Of a DNA stretch of 64,000 nt, positions 44,441 through 54,619 are shown one piece after another. Below the pieces are notes generated by a model that had not been told where the DNA came from, did no database searches, and was given only the letters and a program-made list of their open reading frames with translations. Within the stretch, counting starts at the first letter, position 1. Every line of letters starts with the position of its first letter. Where the stretch lies: NCBI RefSeq assembly GCF_016097555.1, contig NC_054704.1, forward strand, positions 49,964,437-50,028,436. Direction: 5' to 3'. The position numbers and the translations under genes are program-made. The DNA comes from Gigantopelta aegis. Lineage: Eukaryota; Mollusca; Gastropoda; Neomphalida; Peltospiridae.

Positions 44441-44595
44441 AGTTTGTTTTGTTTAACGACACCGCTAGAGCACATTGATTTATTATTAATCACCGGCCAT
44501 TGAGTGTGAAACGTTTGGTAATTTTGACATATAGTCTTTGAGAGGAAACCCGCTACATTTTTTTCCATTAGTACCAAGGGATCTTTTATTTGGGG
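44441..44595 (-). mobile_element. SINE type A tail, minus
   Basis: Tail gaagtttgttttgtttaacg to gggatcttttatttg in plus sense; the SINE again breaks at the gatctttt point. It abuts the plus-strand fragment in opposite orientation. Confidence 0.7.
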
Positions 44596-45284
44596 GTGAT
44601 GTGGAGTCATACTCCACCGGAAAATATTAAAAAAAAAAAAAAAAAAAAATTGGCTTGAGCAGGGGGAAGTTTCAATCTACACACATGCTTTTGACACCGC
44701 ATAGCCGTAATTAAAATGTGCTGAGGTGCAGCGCCGATTTAAGGATCCGCGGGGCCTGTAGCACAAATAACAGCGGGGGGCCCTTCCCAGGATATATATT
44801 TTGTAACCCCCTCGGGGAGAGTGGAAAAATGACCTGGGGAAAATAAATGTACACATCACCGCGGGGCCCCCATGAAACGCGGAGTTCGTAGCACGTGCTA
44901 CATGTGCTACTAGGATAACCGGCTCTGCTGAAGTGTCGTTGAACAGAAATTCGTTTCCTGTCTTGGGCGGTTACCATTGTTTACCCCCGGACATAATGGG
45001 GACTTTCAAGGATTTAGAAAACATCTGTCAAACGTCGCAAGACAAGAACAGTCCTTGTAATAAAACATTCACCATTATAAGGTATTTCACTTGTTAATGG
45101 TTTATAGTGGACCTTTTGGCTTTGGTTCCAAAACAATTCTTTTCTAAGTGACTGTTGAAACGAGGTCGGGTTTCTTACTCGGGTTTTTAATGCCATTTAA
45201 TGGTATAGTTTACCACCGAGACTAAGCGATAGGTGACAAGTCACGCAACTGTATACTAGTATTGCTTACGTCTAAGGTTAAATG
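44596..45284. other. Non-coding DNA
   Basis: Poly(A) of 21 bp near 44629. The stretch 44726-44930 (gcgccgatttaaggatccgc) is GC-richer than its surroundings and may be an unidentified repeat. No exon seen. Confidence 0.4.
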
Positions 45285-45298
45285 ATATATCAAGTGAT

Positions 45299-45782
45299 TG
45301 GATGCCGTACAATTATAAACGATAGAATGATAATATTTGGTATACAAACAGGACAAAAAATACTTAATCATTTAATTTTAATAACAAAACAATATACTGT
45401 ATATATAATGCTCGTGTAGCGAACATATCACTATCGTTTCCTCGTCTTCTAGCCATGGTAAAGGATTATTATATGACAGAAAAAGTAATATCACAAATAA
45501 ATTTGCAAGGGAACGACCATATTAAAACATGGTGTCTATTTGTCGCGGTACTAGAAGCCAGTGAATAAATATTCTTCTCCGTTTTCTTTTTAATTAAGGT
45601 TGATTTAATCAACTGGTTTTAATGTATCTATAAATAATCAACTGTACATACTTTTTCTTATTTTTTTTTCAATTACTTATTGTAGTTAATTACGTGCTGT
45701 GTGTATAGTGTTTTTTTCTTGTATTTTGTAATTTATGTTTTGTAAACTGTACCTTTGCCAATAAAAAAGAAAAAGAAAAAAT
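45299..45782 (+). mobile_element. 5'-truncated L1-like LINE tail, 14-bp TSD
   Basis: Direct repeat atatatcaagtgat at 45285-45298 and 45783-45796. The start encodes MIIFGIQTGQKILNHLIL, similar to DIAIFGITNNKN in the remnant at 24.9 kb; the rest is 3' UTR ending in an A-rich tail after ccaataaaaaagaaaaag. Severe 5' truncation with a tail and a TSD is typical of target-primed reverse transcription. Confidence 0.85.
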
Positions 45783-46149
45783 ATATATCAAGTGATAATA
45801 TAACTGGTACGCACGTCTTATGCATTAAAATATTATTAATTCACTATTAACAAATGCCTATCGTACAGTAACATAAACTCCATTTTGTTAAGTATAACAT
45901 TTTACATGGTCGATATATACCATCGACATCCCAAACTGCGTTCATCTAACGACAAAAACATTAATACGATATTTACGGAAATAATATTCAAAAATGTTCA
46001 GCTACAATACGTGAAACAAAATAAATTGCAAACAGTTAACGTGAAAAATCAACAATGTGGACGTAAAACAAATCCATTCTAGTAAACAAAAGTGAAGCAC
46101 CCTCCAGTGAACAGGAAAGAATGCAACGTTTCTGTGTTCAGGCGTAGCG

Positions 46150-46200
46150 TAAACTCTATTAACGTGCCTCTATCCAATTAAGGTTCAGGCACGTCTCTCC
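46150..46200 (-). mobile_element. SINE type B 3' fragment
   Basis: ctatccaattaaggttcagg is the inverse of the type B end. Only about 50 bp remain. Confidence 0.45.
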
Positions 46201-46367
46201 CACACCCAGTCTCTGGCATGGCCAGTGGTCGAGTGTGGGACAGATAAAGTATCTGTGTTCAGGCTCATGCGTTTGCAAAAAAGTATCATACCGCGCATGT
46301 GCGGTTCGTCATTTTCCATTTTTAAGGTCACTACATGAAACATATGTTTCTTAACTAAAAAGTAAAG

Positions 46368-46690
46368 TTTGTTTTATTTAACGACGCCACTAGAGCACAT
46401 TGATTTTTTTATCTTATCATCGGCTATTGGACGTCAAACATATTATGGTCATTCTGACACTGTTTTTTAGAGGAAACCCGCTGTCGCAAGGGATCTTTTA
46501 TTTGTGCTTCCCACAGGCAGGATAGCACAAACCATGGCCTTTGTTGAACCAGTTATGGATCATTGGTCGATGCAAGTGGTTTACACCTACCCATTGAGCC
46601 TTGCGGAGCACTCACTCAGGGTTTGGAGTCGGTATCTGGATTAAAAATCCCATGCCTCGACTGGGATCCGAACCCAGTACCTACCTACCT
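46368..46690 (-). mobile_element. SINE, type C head, A-type tail
   Basis: Minus strand. Tail agtttgttttatttaacgac, B-box region gactgggatccgaacccagt, head cut after cagtacctacc where a TA microsatellite starts. Confidence 0.8.
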
Positions 46691-46799
46691 ATATATTTAT
46701 ATATATATATTGAGTGGCAATTTCTAGTAGTAAGCTAGACCTTACTAGTCACTAGTAGTGTACTTTTACTTCAGTGATTTTCAGATATTGGTGTATAGA

Positions 46800-47385
46800 T
46801 CTTTCTTACACACCCGTTGATGAGAACATCATTCGTTATTTTTGATAACACATGGTTGTTTACACATGTACGTGTGTTAACAATTTCAAGACATACGACT
46901 GGATGCTCCCAGGTGATAAGCAGGGCCCCGATCCACGAAGCGACCTTGGCGCTAAGATCACCGTAACTGTATAACTACTGTAATCACATAAGGTGATCTT
47001 AGTACTACAATCGCTTCGTGGAACGTGGCCCAGGTCACCACTGCCATACATCCAATGAAAAACTACACGATGGAAATCGATTACATTGTGACGTATAGTT
47101 AACCTGACAATCATGGGTCTGTGACGCGTAAATTAGCTTCAAGTGCAACGGCTGTAATTAACCTTTAGTCGAAAAAGGTGTTAAAATTTGCTTAAAATGT
47201 GGTTTTTGAGGATATGTAAGAAATAGAATACATTCGTGTTCGTTGGATACCATTTATCTCACAACTCGTTGTTTAAAAACGTATCAAACTCGCTTTCGCT
47301 TGTTAGATACATTTTAAAACACCTCGTTTTGAGATAAATGGTATCTAACGGCCACTCATGCATTATTCTCTATATAACATATTTG
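46800..47385 (+). repeat. R4 repeat with hairpin, interrupted by a MITE
   Basis: Contains gacatacgactggatgctcc and gttaacctgacaatcatggg, then the hairpin at 47226-47365. The MITE at 46925-47030 splits the gtgat-caggtcacc part. Confidence 0.8.
46925..47030. mobile_element. 106-bp palindromic MITE, cagg TSD
   Basis: Ends ccgatccacgaagcga and tcgcttcgtggaacgtggcc are inverted at 18 of 20 positions over the outer 20 bp; inner arms ctaagatcacc and ggtgatcttag match perfectly. The 4-bp repeat cagg flanks it, and uninterrupted R4 copies have a single cagg. Confidence 0.8.
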
Positions 47386-48088
47386 CCCATGTGATAAAAG
47401 TTTCTAACGGTGGATGTGTGCACGTCAGATGGTTCTTTTTGGATATAGAGCAGTTAAATAAAATTAAAATTCGTGAAAACCTATGCGCCTGTAGAAGGTC
47501 TGTTATATATATTATGTGTATCTATAATTTTGTATTTATTTATTTATTTTATAAACATCATGTTAATACTCATGCGCGCCATGTCACTAATGTAACCCAA
47601 TTATGTGTGCATGTGATTTTACGTTATACAACTTGTAGGCCTATATTAACACTATATCTCTGTTTATATATATTTTGTGTTCAATGGCCATTAGGCCTAA
47701 TGCAAATAAAGTTGTACATAATTACCAGCATGAATCGAAAATTGGATTTGAATGTGAAACAAAATGGCATTAATCATCATTTGTGAAAATTTGGACGAAT
47801 GGATGAAAATTGGCACAAATGTTAAAATGCGCCCAAAGTTCCCGCGTTTACCGTTAGGGGGCTTTTAGCATGTTGACAAATGCTACTTAGCCTTTAGTTA
47901 GTTCATTATCGAAATTTCCACTTTTCCCACCCAAGTTTCGATCCATGCGCCCATATTTTCACAAACGTTATTTTAATTAACAGTTAAGTTCTTCACTGGA
48001 TATGAACCATAGATCTGATGTGCTTACAACCACATACACAACAATGAAACAAGTCTTATCCTAACCAAACTAAAGGTAATTTTAGATT
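47386..48088. other. AT-rich DNA, nothing recognised
   Basis: A 142-codon open frame at 47358 has AT-driven composition and no family resemblance, so it is not called. Confidence 0.4.
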
Positions 48089-48152
48089 CAATCTGATTAA
48101 AATTAAAATTAATAACTAACAGACCAGTAGAGCTAATTTTATTCAGATTGAT
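48089..48152. repeat. AATTAGCTC fold-back element, minimal copy
   Basis: caatctgattaaaattaaa and agctaattttattcagattg are inverted around a 20-bp loop. Confidence 0.6.
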
Positions 48153-48228
48153 TGCCAGACTAGCAGCTGAAGCGTGTACAAGGCATATTTTAATTTTAAA
48201 TCTTAATAAACAACAGAAAAGATATTTA

Positions 48229-48320
48229 TTATATACATAGCAATGAAATATATAGATCTACAGAAACCATAAAAGTGATATTCGGTGAAAAGTCATATTT
48301 TCACTCTATTTTAGTTACAA
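48229..48320. repeat. Direct repeat, copy 1 of 2
   Basis: About 92 bp matching 49033-49125, including attatatacatagcaatga and gaaaccataaaagtgatatt. Roughly 93 percent alike. Confidence 0.85.
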
Positions 48321-48834
48321 TGAAAATAAGGCCTAGAAATCGTTTTTACTTTTTTAACAAGGTCATGATTAAATTATCTCCCTTGTAAATTATTCTGTTT
48401 TGATTATCGAGGGCAGTGTCACTTCTTCGTATTTTAGTTTGATGATTACCAATGCATCTGATCGTATTTAAAAAATAAAAAATGTAATTTAAACAATTGT
48501 ACCTATAAAAAGTGATATGAAGTACAATTAAGATAAAGTATCTAAAACTGACTGAATACGAAGCTAAATAATGAAGAGTGCAAGTTAACATTAAATTGGG
48601 CGTTCGATTCGTTTTGTTTTTGTGAATTTTATTAAATGAATGTTAATTTAATAATTAAATAAATATAATTTTTATTCATTTTTTAAAAACGTCTATGGTC
48701 AAATTCCATCGGAACAAATATATCATGACGTTACGTGTTTTTGAAAGGATAAGCGAAATATATTAACAAGCGAAATATATTTTTATAAATTGGGAAAGAT
48801 GTATATAATAAATAGACCATTTCATGATGTGTTT

Positions 48835-48928
48835 TTTTTTAATACAATTTTTATGTCAACGAGTAATGTGTGAAAATATAGTGTTCACACATCACGAGTT
48901 GACATAAAAATCGTATTCGAATAAAAAC
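48835..48928. repeat. Palindromic hairpin, about 32-bp arms
   Basis: tttttatgtcaacgagtaat on the left and tcacgagttgacataaaaat on the right. Same design as the hairpins at 18.7 and 22.0 kb, different sequence. Confidence 0.75.
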
Positions 48929-49032
48929 CATAAAATAGCCTCTACATATTAATCAAAGTAGGATTCTAATAATTATTGTTGCTGTTTATAGAAGAACATA
49001 TATCTGAACACAGTTCATATATATGTGTGTGT

Positions 49033-49125
49033 ATTATATACATAGCAATGAGATATACAGATCTATAGAAACCATAAAAGTGATATTCAGTGAAAAGTAA
49101 TATTTTCACTATATTTTAGTTGCAC
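49033..49125. repeat. Direct repeat, copy 2 of 2
   Basis: Matches 48229-48320. It is followed by a cta/taa trinucleotide run and poly(A) at 49165-49195. Confidence 0.85.
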
Positions 49126-49158
49126 TACTACTACTACTACTACTAATAATAATAATAA

Positions 49159-49198
<40 letters not shown>

Positions 49199-49232
49199 GG
49201 AACGGCCTACAAATTGCAGTGGAAGGAATGTT

Positions 49233-49305
49233 TTTTTAAAATTTATTTAACGACGCACTCAACACATTTTAATTACAATTATATGGCATCAGACATTTGG
49301 TTCAA
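49233..49305 (-). mobile_element. SINE type A tail fragment
   Basis: Only tatttaacgacgcactcaac and the atatggcatcagacatttgg part of the ccgtaaata tail variant remain. Confidence 0.6.
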
Positions 49306-49545
49306 ATTGCAGTGATACGTTGACATGCTGAATCCAGATGTGTTTAAGTAACGGTTGTAAGGTTACAGAGCATCTAACATAGAATTTTAGGGATTTAATA
49401 CAGAAGTACATACGGGGAATTACCCCAGGCATGGAATGGTAGTTTTAGATATTAAACCTTGCAGCATACTAAAAGTGTCACGTTCCTATTGTTTATCGTT
49501 ACAAGGACTTAGAACCTGTACGCCCAGGTCAAACTGACACTATAA

Positions 49546-49561
49546 TGGTGTCAGAATCCGG
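49546..49561 (+). promoter_or_regulatory. Candidate tRNA primer binding site
   Basis: tggtgtcagaatccgg lies 245 bp before the gag start. It resembles the primer site just inside the 5' LTR of Ty3-type elements. A short tgtcacg...ctgaca stretch upstream (49476-49536) may be an LTR remnant, but no full LTR was found. Confidence 0.35.
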
Positions 49562-49805
49562 AGGTTTTTTGTAACAAAAAAAGGTGAACTTTGGAGTATT
49601 TCCAGAAATAGGAAATCGCGGCCTCGTCTTGTCAGTTCAATTAGCAAAATTAGTTTCACATCAGAATATTTTGCGCAAATGATTTGCCGAATCAAGGGAA
49701 ATAACCGCATTTGTAACTATCCTAACAGGACAGACAGAGTTATACCCCTTGAACTATTTGTCGGTTTTTCGTCTACCGTTAAATCATTGAACATTAAAAA
49801 CAAAA

Positions 49806-50620
49806 ATGGCAGAAAATGAGAACAGAGAAGTTGCTGAACAAGTGTTGAGACACCAATTTCGACCTAAAATTCCTGTTCCAAGTAAATTAGAGGTACATGC
49901 ACGAAATATTGAGGTAGTATGGAGAAAGTTCAAACGGCAATGGAGCAATTACGAAATTGCAACAAGATTAGAGACTGAGTCACCTAAATACCGTAGGCTA
50001 CTTCTGTCTTCTTGGCATGCGTAGGTGAAGAAGCCTTCGACATATTTGATGGTTTTTCTTTTGGACAAGATGAAGATACAAATGACATTTGACGATGTGC
50101 TAAGAAAATTTGAGCAGTTTTGCATAGGCGAAACATTTCTCTTCAACAAAAGGAACGAAGAAGAGGGCGAGACAATCGATGCATATGTAACTTCACTGTG
50201 GAAACTCGTCAAAACATGCAATTTTAATACATATGAGGACCGTATGCTCAGAGACAGGATAGTACTTGGAGTGAGAGATGACAGTTCGTCAGAAACTCTT
50301 GGAGGATAGAAAGTTGACATTGTCATCGTGCCGAGCACACGAGTCTTCACACATACAAGCAAAAGCAATTACGAGCAGTGCACCAGGGGTCATAGACAGA
50401 GTGAACAGGAGATATAGCCCGGGAACCAAACATACTATGCAACAAAAGAAATGCAAGAAATGTGGAAGGCCACATAAACCACATGATGTTTGTCCAGCCA
50501 AAGATGCCGAATGCCGTAAGTGTTCTAAAATGGGACATTATGCTGCAATGTGTTACAGCAAGGTTGGCAAGCCGGGTGAACAGAAAACTAGGTCTCACCG
50601 AGATGTTAGTGGTGTGACTG
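49806..50620 (+). pseudogene. Ty3-type gag, frameshifted
   Basis: Starts MAENENREVAEQVL. Capsid-like pieces occur in shifting frames: FEQFCIGETFLFNKRN and LWKLVKTCNFNTYEDRMLRD, then KKCKKCGRPHKPHDVCPA and CRKCSKMGHYAAMC, the latter a CX2CX4HX4C zinc knuckle. A stop or shift lies near 50005-50025, another near 50088, and another near 50290. The protein would package element RNA. Confidence 0.85.
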
Positions 50621-52030
50621 AAGATTCAAGAGAAAATGCATTTCTAGGTGCAGTTTCCAAGATGGGGGTCGCATCTTGGTATGTTAATGTGTTCATGGAG
50701 AACCAAAGTGTGCGTTTCAAGATGGACACAGGTGCAGATGTAACTGTCATCCCAGAGGGCTGTGTACCAGAGATAAAAACTCTACTTCAGAAGTCTATGA
50801 AAGAACTGTTTGGCCTTGGCCAAAACTCACTGAATGTGTTGGGCAAGTTCAGCACTAGGATGAAGTTTAAAAATGCTGTTACAACTCAAGATGTCTATGT
50901 TGTGAAGAATCTGCAAGAGCCACTGTTAGGCAGGCCGGCGATTGAAGCATTACAACTGATAAAACGTATCGAGTCAGTTCAGAGTACATCCAGTAGTTAC
51001 AGAGAGGTATATCCTAAGCTCTTCTCGGGTCTGGGTAAAACAAAGGAAACCTACAAGATTAGACTGCGAGAGAATGCTGTACCATATGCCGTCTCTGCTC
51101 CAAGACGGGTACCACTGCCACTGCAGATGAAGGTAAAAAAAAGAACTGAACCGCCTGGAAGAGCTAGATGTGATTCGTCCGGTGACCACACCAACAGACT
51201 GGTGCGCACTAATAGTAGTGGTGCCTAAAGAGAAGAAAGACACAATCCGCTTGTGTGTAGATCTGACAAAGTTGAACGAGAGTGTCAAGCGAGAAAACTA
51301 TCCTTTTCCTTCCACGGACCAGCTGTTGGCACAGCTTGCAGGAGCGACAGTGTTTACTAAGTTGGACTGTAATAGTGGTTTCCACCAAGTGCCATTAGAT
51401 GAAGGTTCACAAGAGCTAACAATGTTTATTACTCCATTTGTGCGCTTTTGTTATAAAAGGCTTCCCTTTGGAATTTCTTCAGGTCCTGAGGTGTTTCATC
51501 GCATCATGTCACAGTTGTTGTCTAACATCCCAGGAGTAATTTGTGACATTGATGATGTCCTGGTGTCAGGGTGCAGCCAGCAGGAACATGAACAGAGGCT
51601 GAAGGAGGTTTTGCAGAGACTGGAAGATGCAGGGGTGACCTTAAATGAAAAATGTTTTTAATCAGAGCCATATTAAGTTCTTGGGACATATCATCTCTAA
51701 GGAAGGTGTGCAGATGGATCCAGCAAAAGTAGAAGCGATCCAGAAGTTACCTCGTCCCCAAAATGTGCCAGAATTGCGCCGTGTTCTGGGCATGATTAAC
51801 TGCGCAGAAGTTTGCTCCAGACCTCGCTGACCAGACCAGACCTCTCCGGGAGTTCCTAAAGAAAAACATTCAGTGGACTTGGGAAGAAGCACAGGAACAG
51901 GCGTGTGCGTGTGCTCATTATAGTCCAGACCGACCTACCAAGGTGTCTGCAGATGCATTGTCCTATGGACTGGGAGCAGTCCTGCTTCAAGAAAAAGAAT
52001 TGATGATAAGTTTTTACTGCCATGTATGAA
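50620..52030 (+). pseudogene. Ty3-type pol: protease, RT, RNase H start
   Basis: Protease FKMDTGADVTVIP; RT with KLDCNSGFHQVPLDE (catalytic Asp), RLPFGISSGPEVFHRIM and CDIDDVLVSG (Asp pair), then IKFLGHIISKEGVQMDPAKV. RNase H begins at KVSADALSYGLGAVLLQ and is cut off near 52030. Frameshifts near 51200, 51655 and 51810. Integrase and 3' LTR are absent. It differs in sequence from the pol at 24.9-27.0 kb, so at least two Ty3-type lineages are present. Confidence 0.87.
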
Positions 52031-52059
52031 ACGTTACAACATGGAAAGAGAAATGTCCA

Positions 52060-52640
52060 AAGTTATGGAAACGAGCAATAGTCCACGAAAAGGCGCACCT
52101 GCCATATGCAAATGAGCCACATCACTAGAGTGGGTCCAGAGCGAAGTTCAGACAGTCGGTAGTGAGTGTGTCCACCTTGAGCATTGATACTGGCCTGGCA
52201 CCGTCGTCTCATTGAGGCCACTAAACGCTGGAGAAAGTTCCTGGGAATGCCATTGCAGATCTGAAGAAGGATCAGCCGGAGTGTCTTGCTGAGAGGTTGT
52301 CACGGGTGGTTGGCAGCTACGGGGACAGTCCCTGACCTGGTTGTTTTGTTGATATCGTTGCCATAAGTGCCATATGGTGTTTCTGTGGACGTTGAATTGA
52401 CGTGCAACGTCAAGCTACGAGGTCCCAGATTCAAGCATCCCTGTGACTCGCCATCTGTCATTTTCACTGAGGCGTGGCATGACGAAATTGCATCAAACAG
52501 TTCACTAATGGCGTTTTTCTGACTTCTGGACTTCTGAAGGCTGCACAGAGTGGCAATGATTTGCGACTGAATGTCTGGCCTTTCATAGTGAACACTGGAC
52601 AGGATTTCTCCTGAATATTCCATGTTTCTTGCACAAAGCA
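52060..52640 (-). pseudogene. Internally deleted Tc1/mariner transposase relic
   Basis: Minus strand: start MPRLSENDRWRVTGMLESGT, then ARQFNVHRNTIWHLWQRY in another frame and RSCQPPVTT, matching the helix-turn-helix part of the transposase at 41.5 kb. It then passes directly to IPRNFLQRLVASMRRRC and NAQGGHTHY, matching that protein's last 30 residues. The whole catalytic core is gone. TIRs could not be defined with confidence. Confidence 0.75.
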
Positions 52641-52781
52641 TGCAATCGTGCAATAACTGCTTGGTTGCATTTCATCCAGCTGTTTCATACACATTTTCTC
52701 TGGTTTACATCCATAAATCCATTCACAAATTTATTACTCCAAACAGTCCATGTCACAATAACTTTTATCTTTTAGTATACA

Positions 52782-52900
<119 letters not shown>

Positions 52901-53298
52901 AATTATTGGGAGGAGGGGTGCCTGAATAGCATTTCGTTCTACCAGAGTCAAAGCAACCACCATGGTTATTCCTTGTATAGTGATATCCTGCATCACATTC
53001 CTGTGGAGGTCAACTTTGAAAACAGACAAAAGGATACTAAAATAATAATAATAATAATATAGTGGTAATATTAACTAATTATCGGTTAATGCATGTACGT
53101 TTGTATAATCATTAACAAGTTTATAGTGCACCTGAACAAAGCGGATCCTTTTTTTACATATAATAAATATAAATTTTTCATGCATAGACATCATTTTAAA
53201 TGTGTTATTTTGTAATTAGAGGTTATTGCCAGAGTGTTTCGATATTGTCAATATTTAGGAATACAGATTGTATTATGCGAGCCTCTGTTCACATTCAT

Positions 53299-53477
53299 GT
53301 GTTGTAAATTAGTTAATTGGTTGTTGTGTTCAAACGTGTTAGTCCTGTGTCGGATCACTGGCTATCCAGAGACTGGACCCGGGATGGACATGACTGAAAC
53401 TTTAGTTGGTAAATTAGTTAACTGGTTGTTGTGTTCAAATGTATTGATAAATTAGTTAACTAGTTGTTTTGTTTCAG
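53299..53477 (+). repeat. Intronic 38-bp minisatellite before an exon
   Basis: Units gtaaattagttaactggttg and ttgtgttcaaatgt, three copies, interrupted by about 60 bp of unrelated sequence at 53341-53400. The last unit runs into the acceptor of the exon at 53478. Confidence 0.7.
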
Positions 53478-53528
53478 GCGAAGGAAGTATCTCGACTTCA
53501 ATATGAAGAAACCATAAGGGATCTTGAG
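53478..53528 (+). CDS. 51-nt coiled-coil exon
   Basis: Acceptor ttgttttgtttcag, donor gtaggagtactg. Phase 0 on both sides; encodes AKEVSRLQYEETIRDLE. The 17 residues have a heptad-like pattern. The donor-side intron (gtaggagtactgatacattc) is clearly related to the introns after exons 29866 and 31022, supporting exon-unit duplication. Gene unknown. Confidence 0.6.
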
Positions 53529-53594
53529 GTAGGAGTACTGATACATTCGTATGTGCCATTGGCCAAACAAATCAATGAATTAACCAATTAAAGG

Positions 53595-53812
53595 AAATGT
53601 TTTATTTAACTCGACACATTTTATTTATGGTTATATGGCGTCGGAAATATGGTTAATGACCACACGGATACTGAGAGGAAACCCGCTGTCTCCACCTCAT
53701 GGGCTACTCTTTTCGATTAGCAGTAAGGGATCTTTTATATGCATATCCCACAGACAGGATAGTACATCCTTTGTCACACCAGTGTGGTGCACTGACTGGA
53801 ACGAAGAATTAA
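53595..53812 (-). mobile_element. SINE type A, head missing
   Basis: Minus strand; tail variant ccgtaaata-type (ttatttatggttatatggcg in plus sense) through acagacaggatagtacatcc. Confidence 0.8.
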
Positions 53813-54016
53813 CCAATCAAATAATTTTATATATTCACACTTTTGTCACTAAATGGATTTATAACTTAAAACGAATTTGCCTTTCATCACGATACACATG
53901 TACATAAGATTGGGAGGTGAAAGTTTACCATTTAAAATCAGTAATGATAGTTAAAACAAAATACTCTACTGTTTGTATAAAAGACTGGTACCGAATGATA
54001 AAAACGAAGAGTTAAA

Positions 54017-54160
54017 GTCTGTTTTGTTTAACGACACTACAAGAGCACATTGGTTTATTAATCATTGGCTATTGGATGCCAAACATTTGGTAATTTTGAC
54101 ATATAATCTTAGAGAGGAAGCCCGCTACGTTTTTCCATCAGTGGCAAGAGATCTTTCTTT
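54017..54160 (-). mobile_element. SINE type A, tail half only
   Basis: tctgttttgtttaacgacac to gtggcaagagatcttt in plus sense. The head half is missing; the DIRS-like terminus starts at the break. Confidence 0.8.
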
Positions 54161-54619
54161 TCACATTACCTGTCCTCAAACAAGGGCACCCCCCCCCCCC
54201 CCCCCCCACGCAAGTGGTCTGGTCCGAACATCCCAACAGCCAATGGGATGTCCTAAATTCTTCTACTGCATACTGCTCTCTAGTTCCGGTCACATGACTG
54301 TAACTTCCTTCTTTTTCTCTTCGCTAAAGGGTCTGGACGTCCTTTTGCTTGGCTCGGTTTTGGAGTCGACTTTTTTATAAGACCTTTGATTTTGTATTCA
54401 TGTTTGGGTGAAATATTTTTCACCTTCGTTTCGTTAGCTTTCGTATGTCTTTCGCGTATTTCGTTTGACTTGCCAAGCGTTAATTGCATGAAATGTTGTT
54501 TATATTGCCGGTTGTCGTGTCGGATGCCATTTGCAAAATGGCGTCTTTATTTACTGGCTTTGTGTTTGTGTTATGGTTGGTTTTTCTTTCTTTTCACAGA
54601 TTGAAAAATTACTATTATC

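Noticed and set aside
47358-47786. 142-codon open frame
   Set aside because: AT-rich composition, no motifs, no splice context; expected by chance in a long AT-rich stretch.
49476-49536. Complete 5' LTR before the Ty3-type gag
   Set aside because: Only a 61-bp stretch with tgtcac and ctgaca ends; too short, and no matching 3' copy was found.
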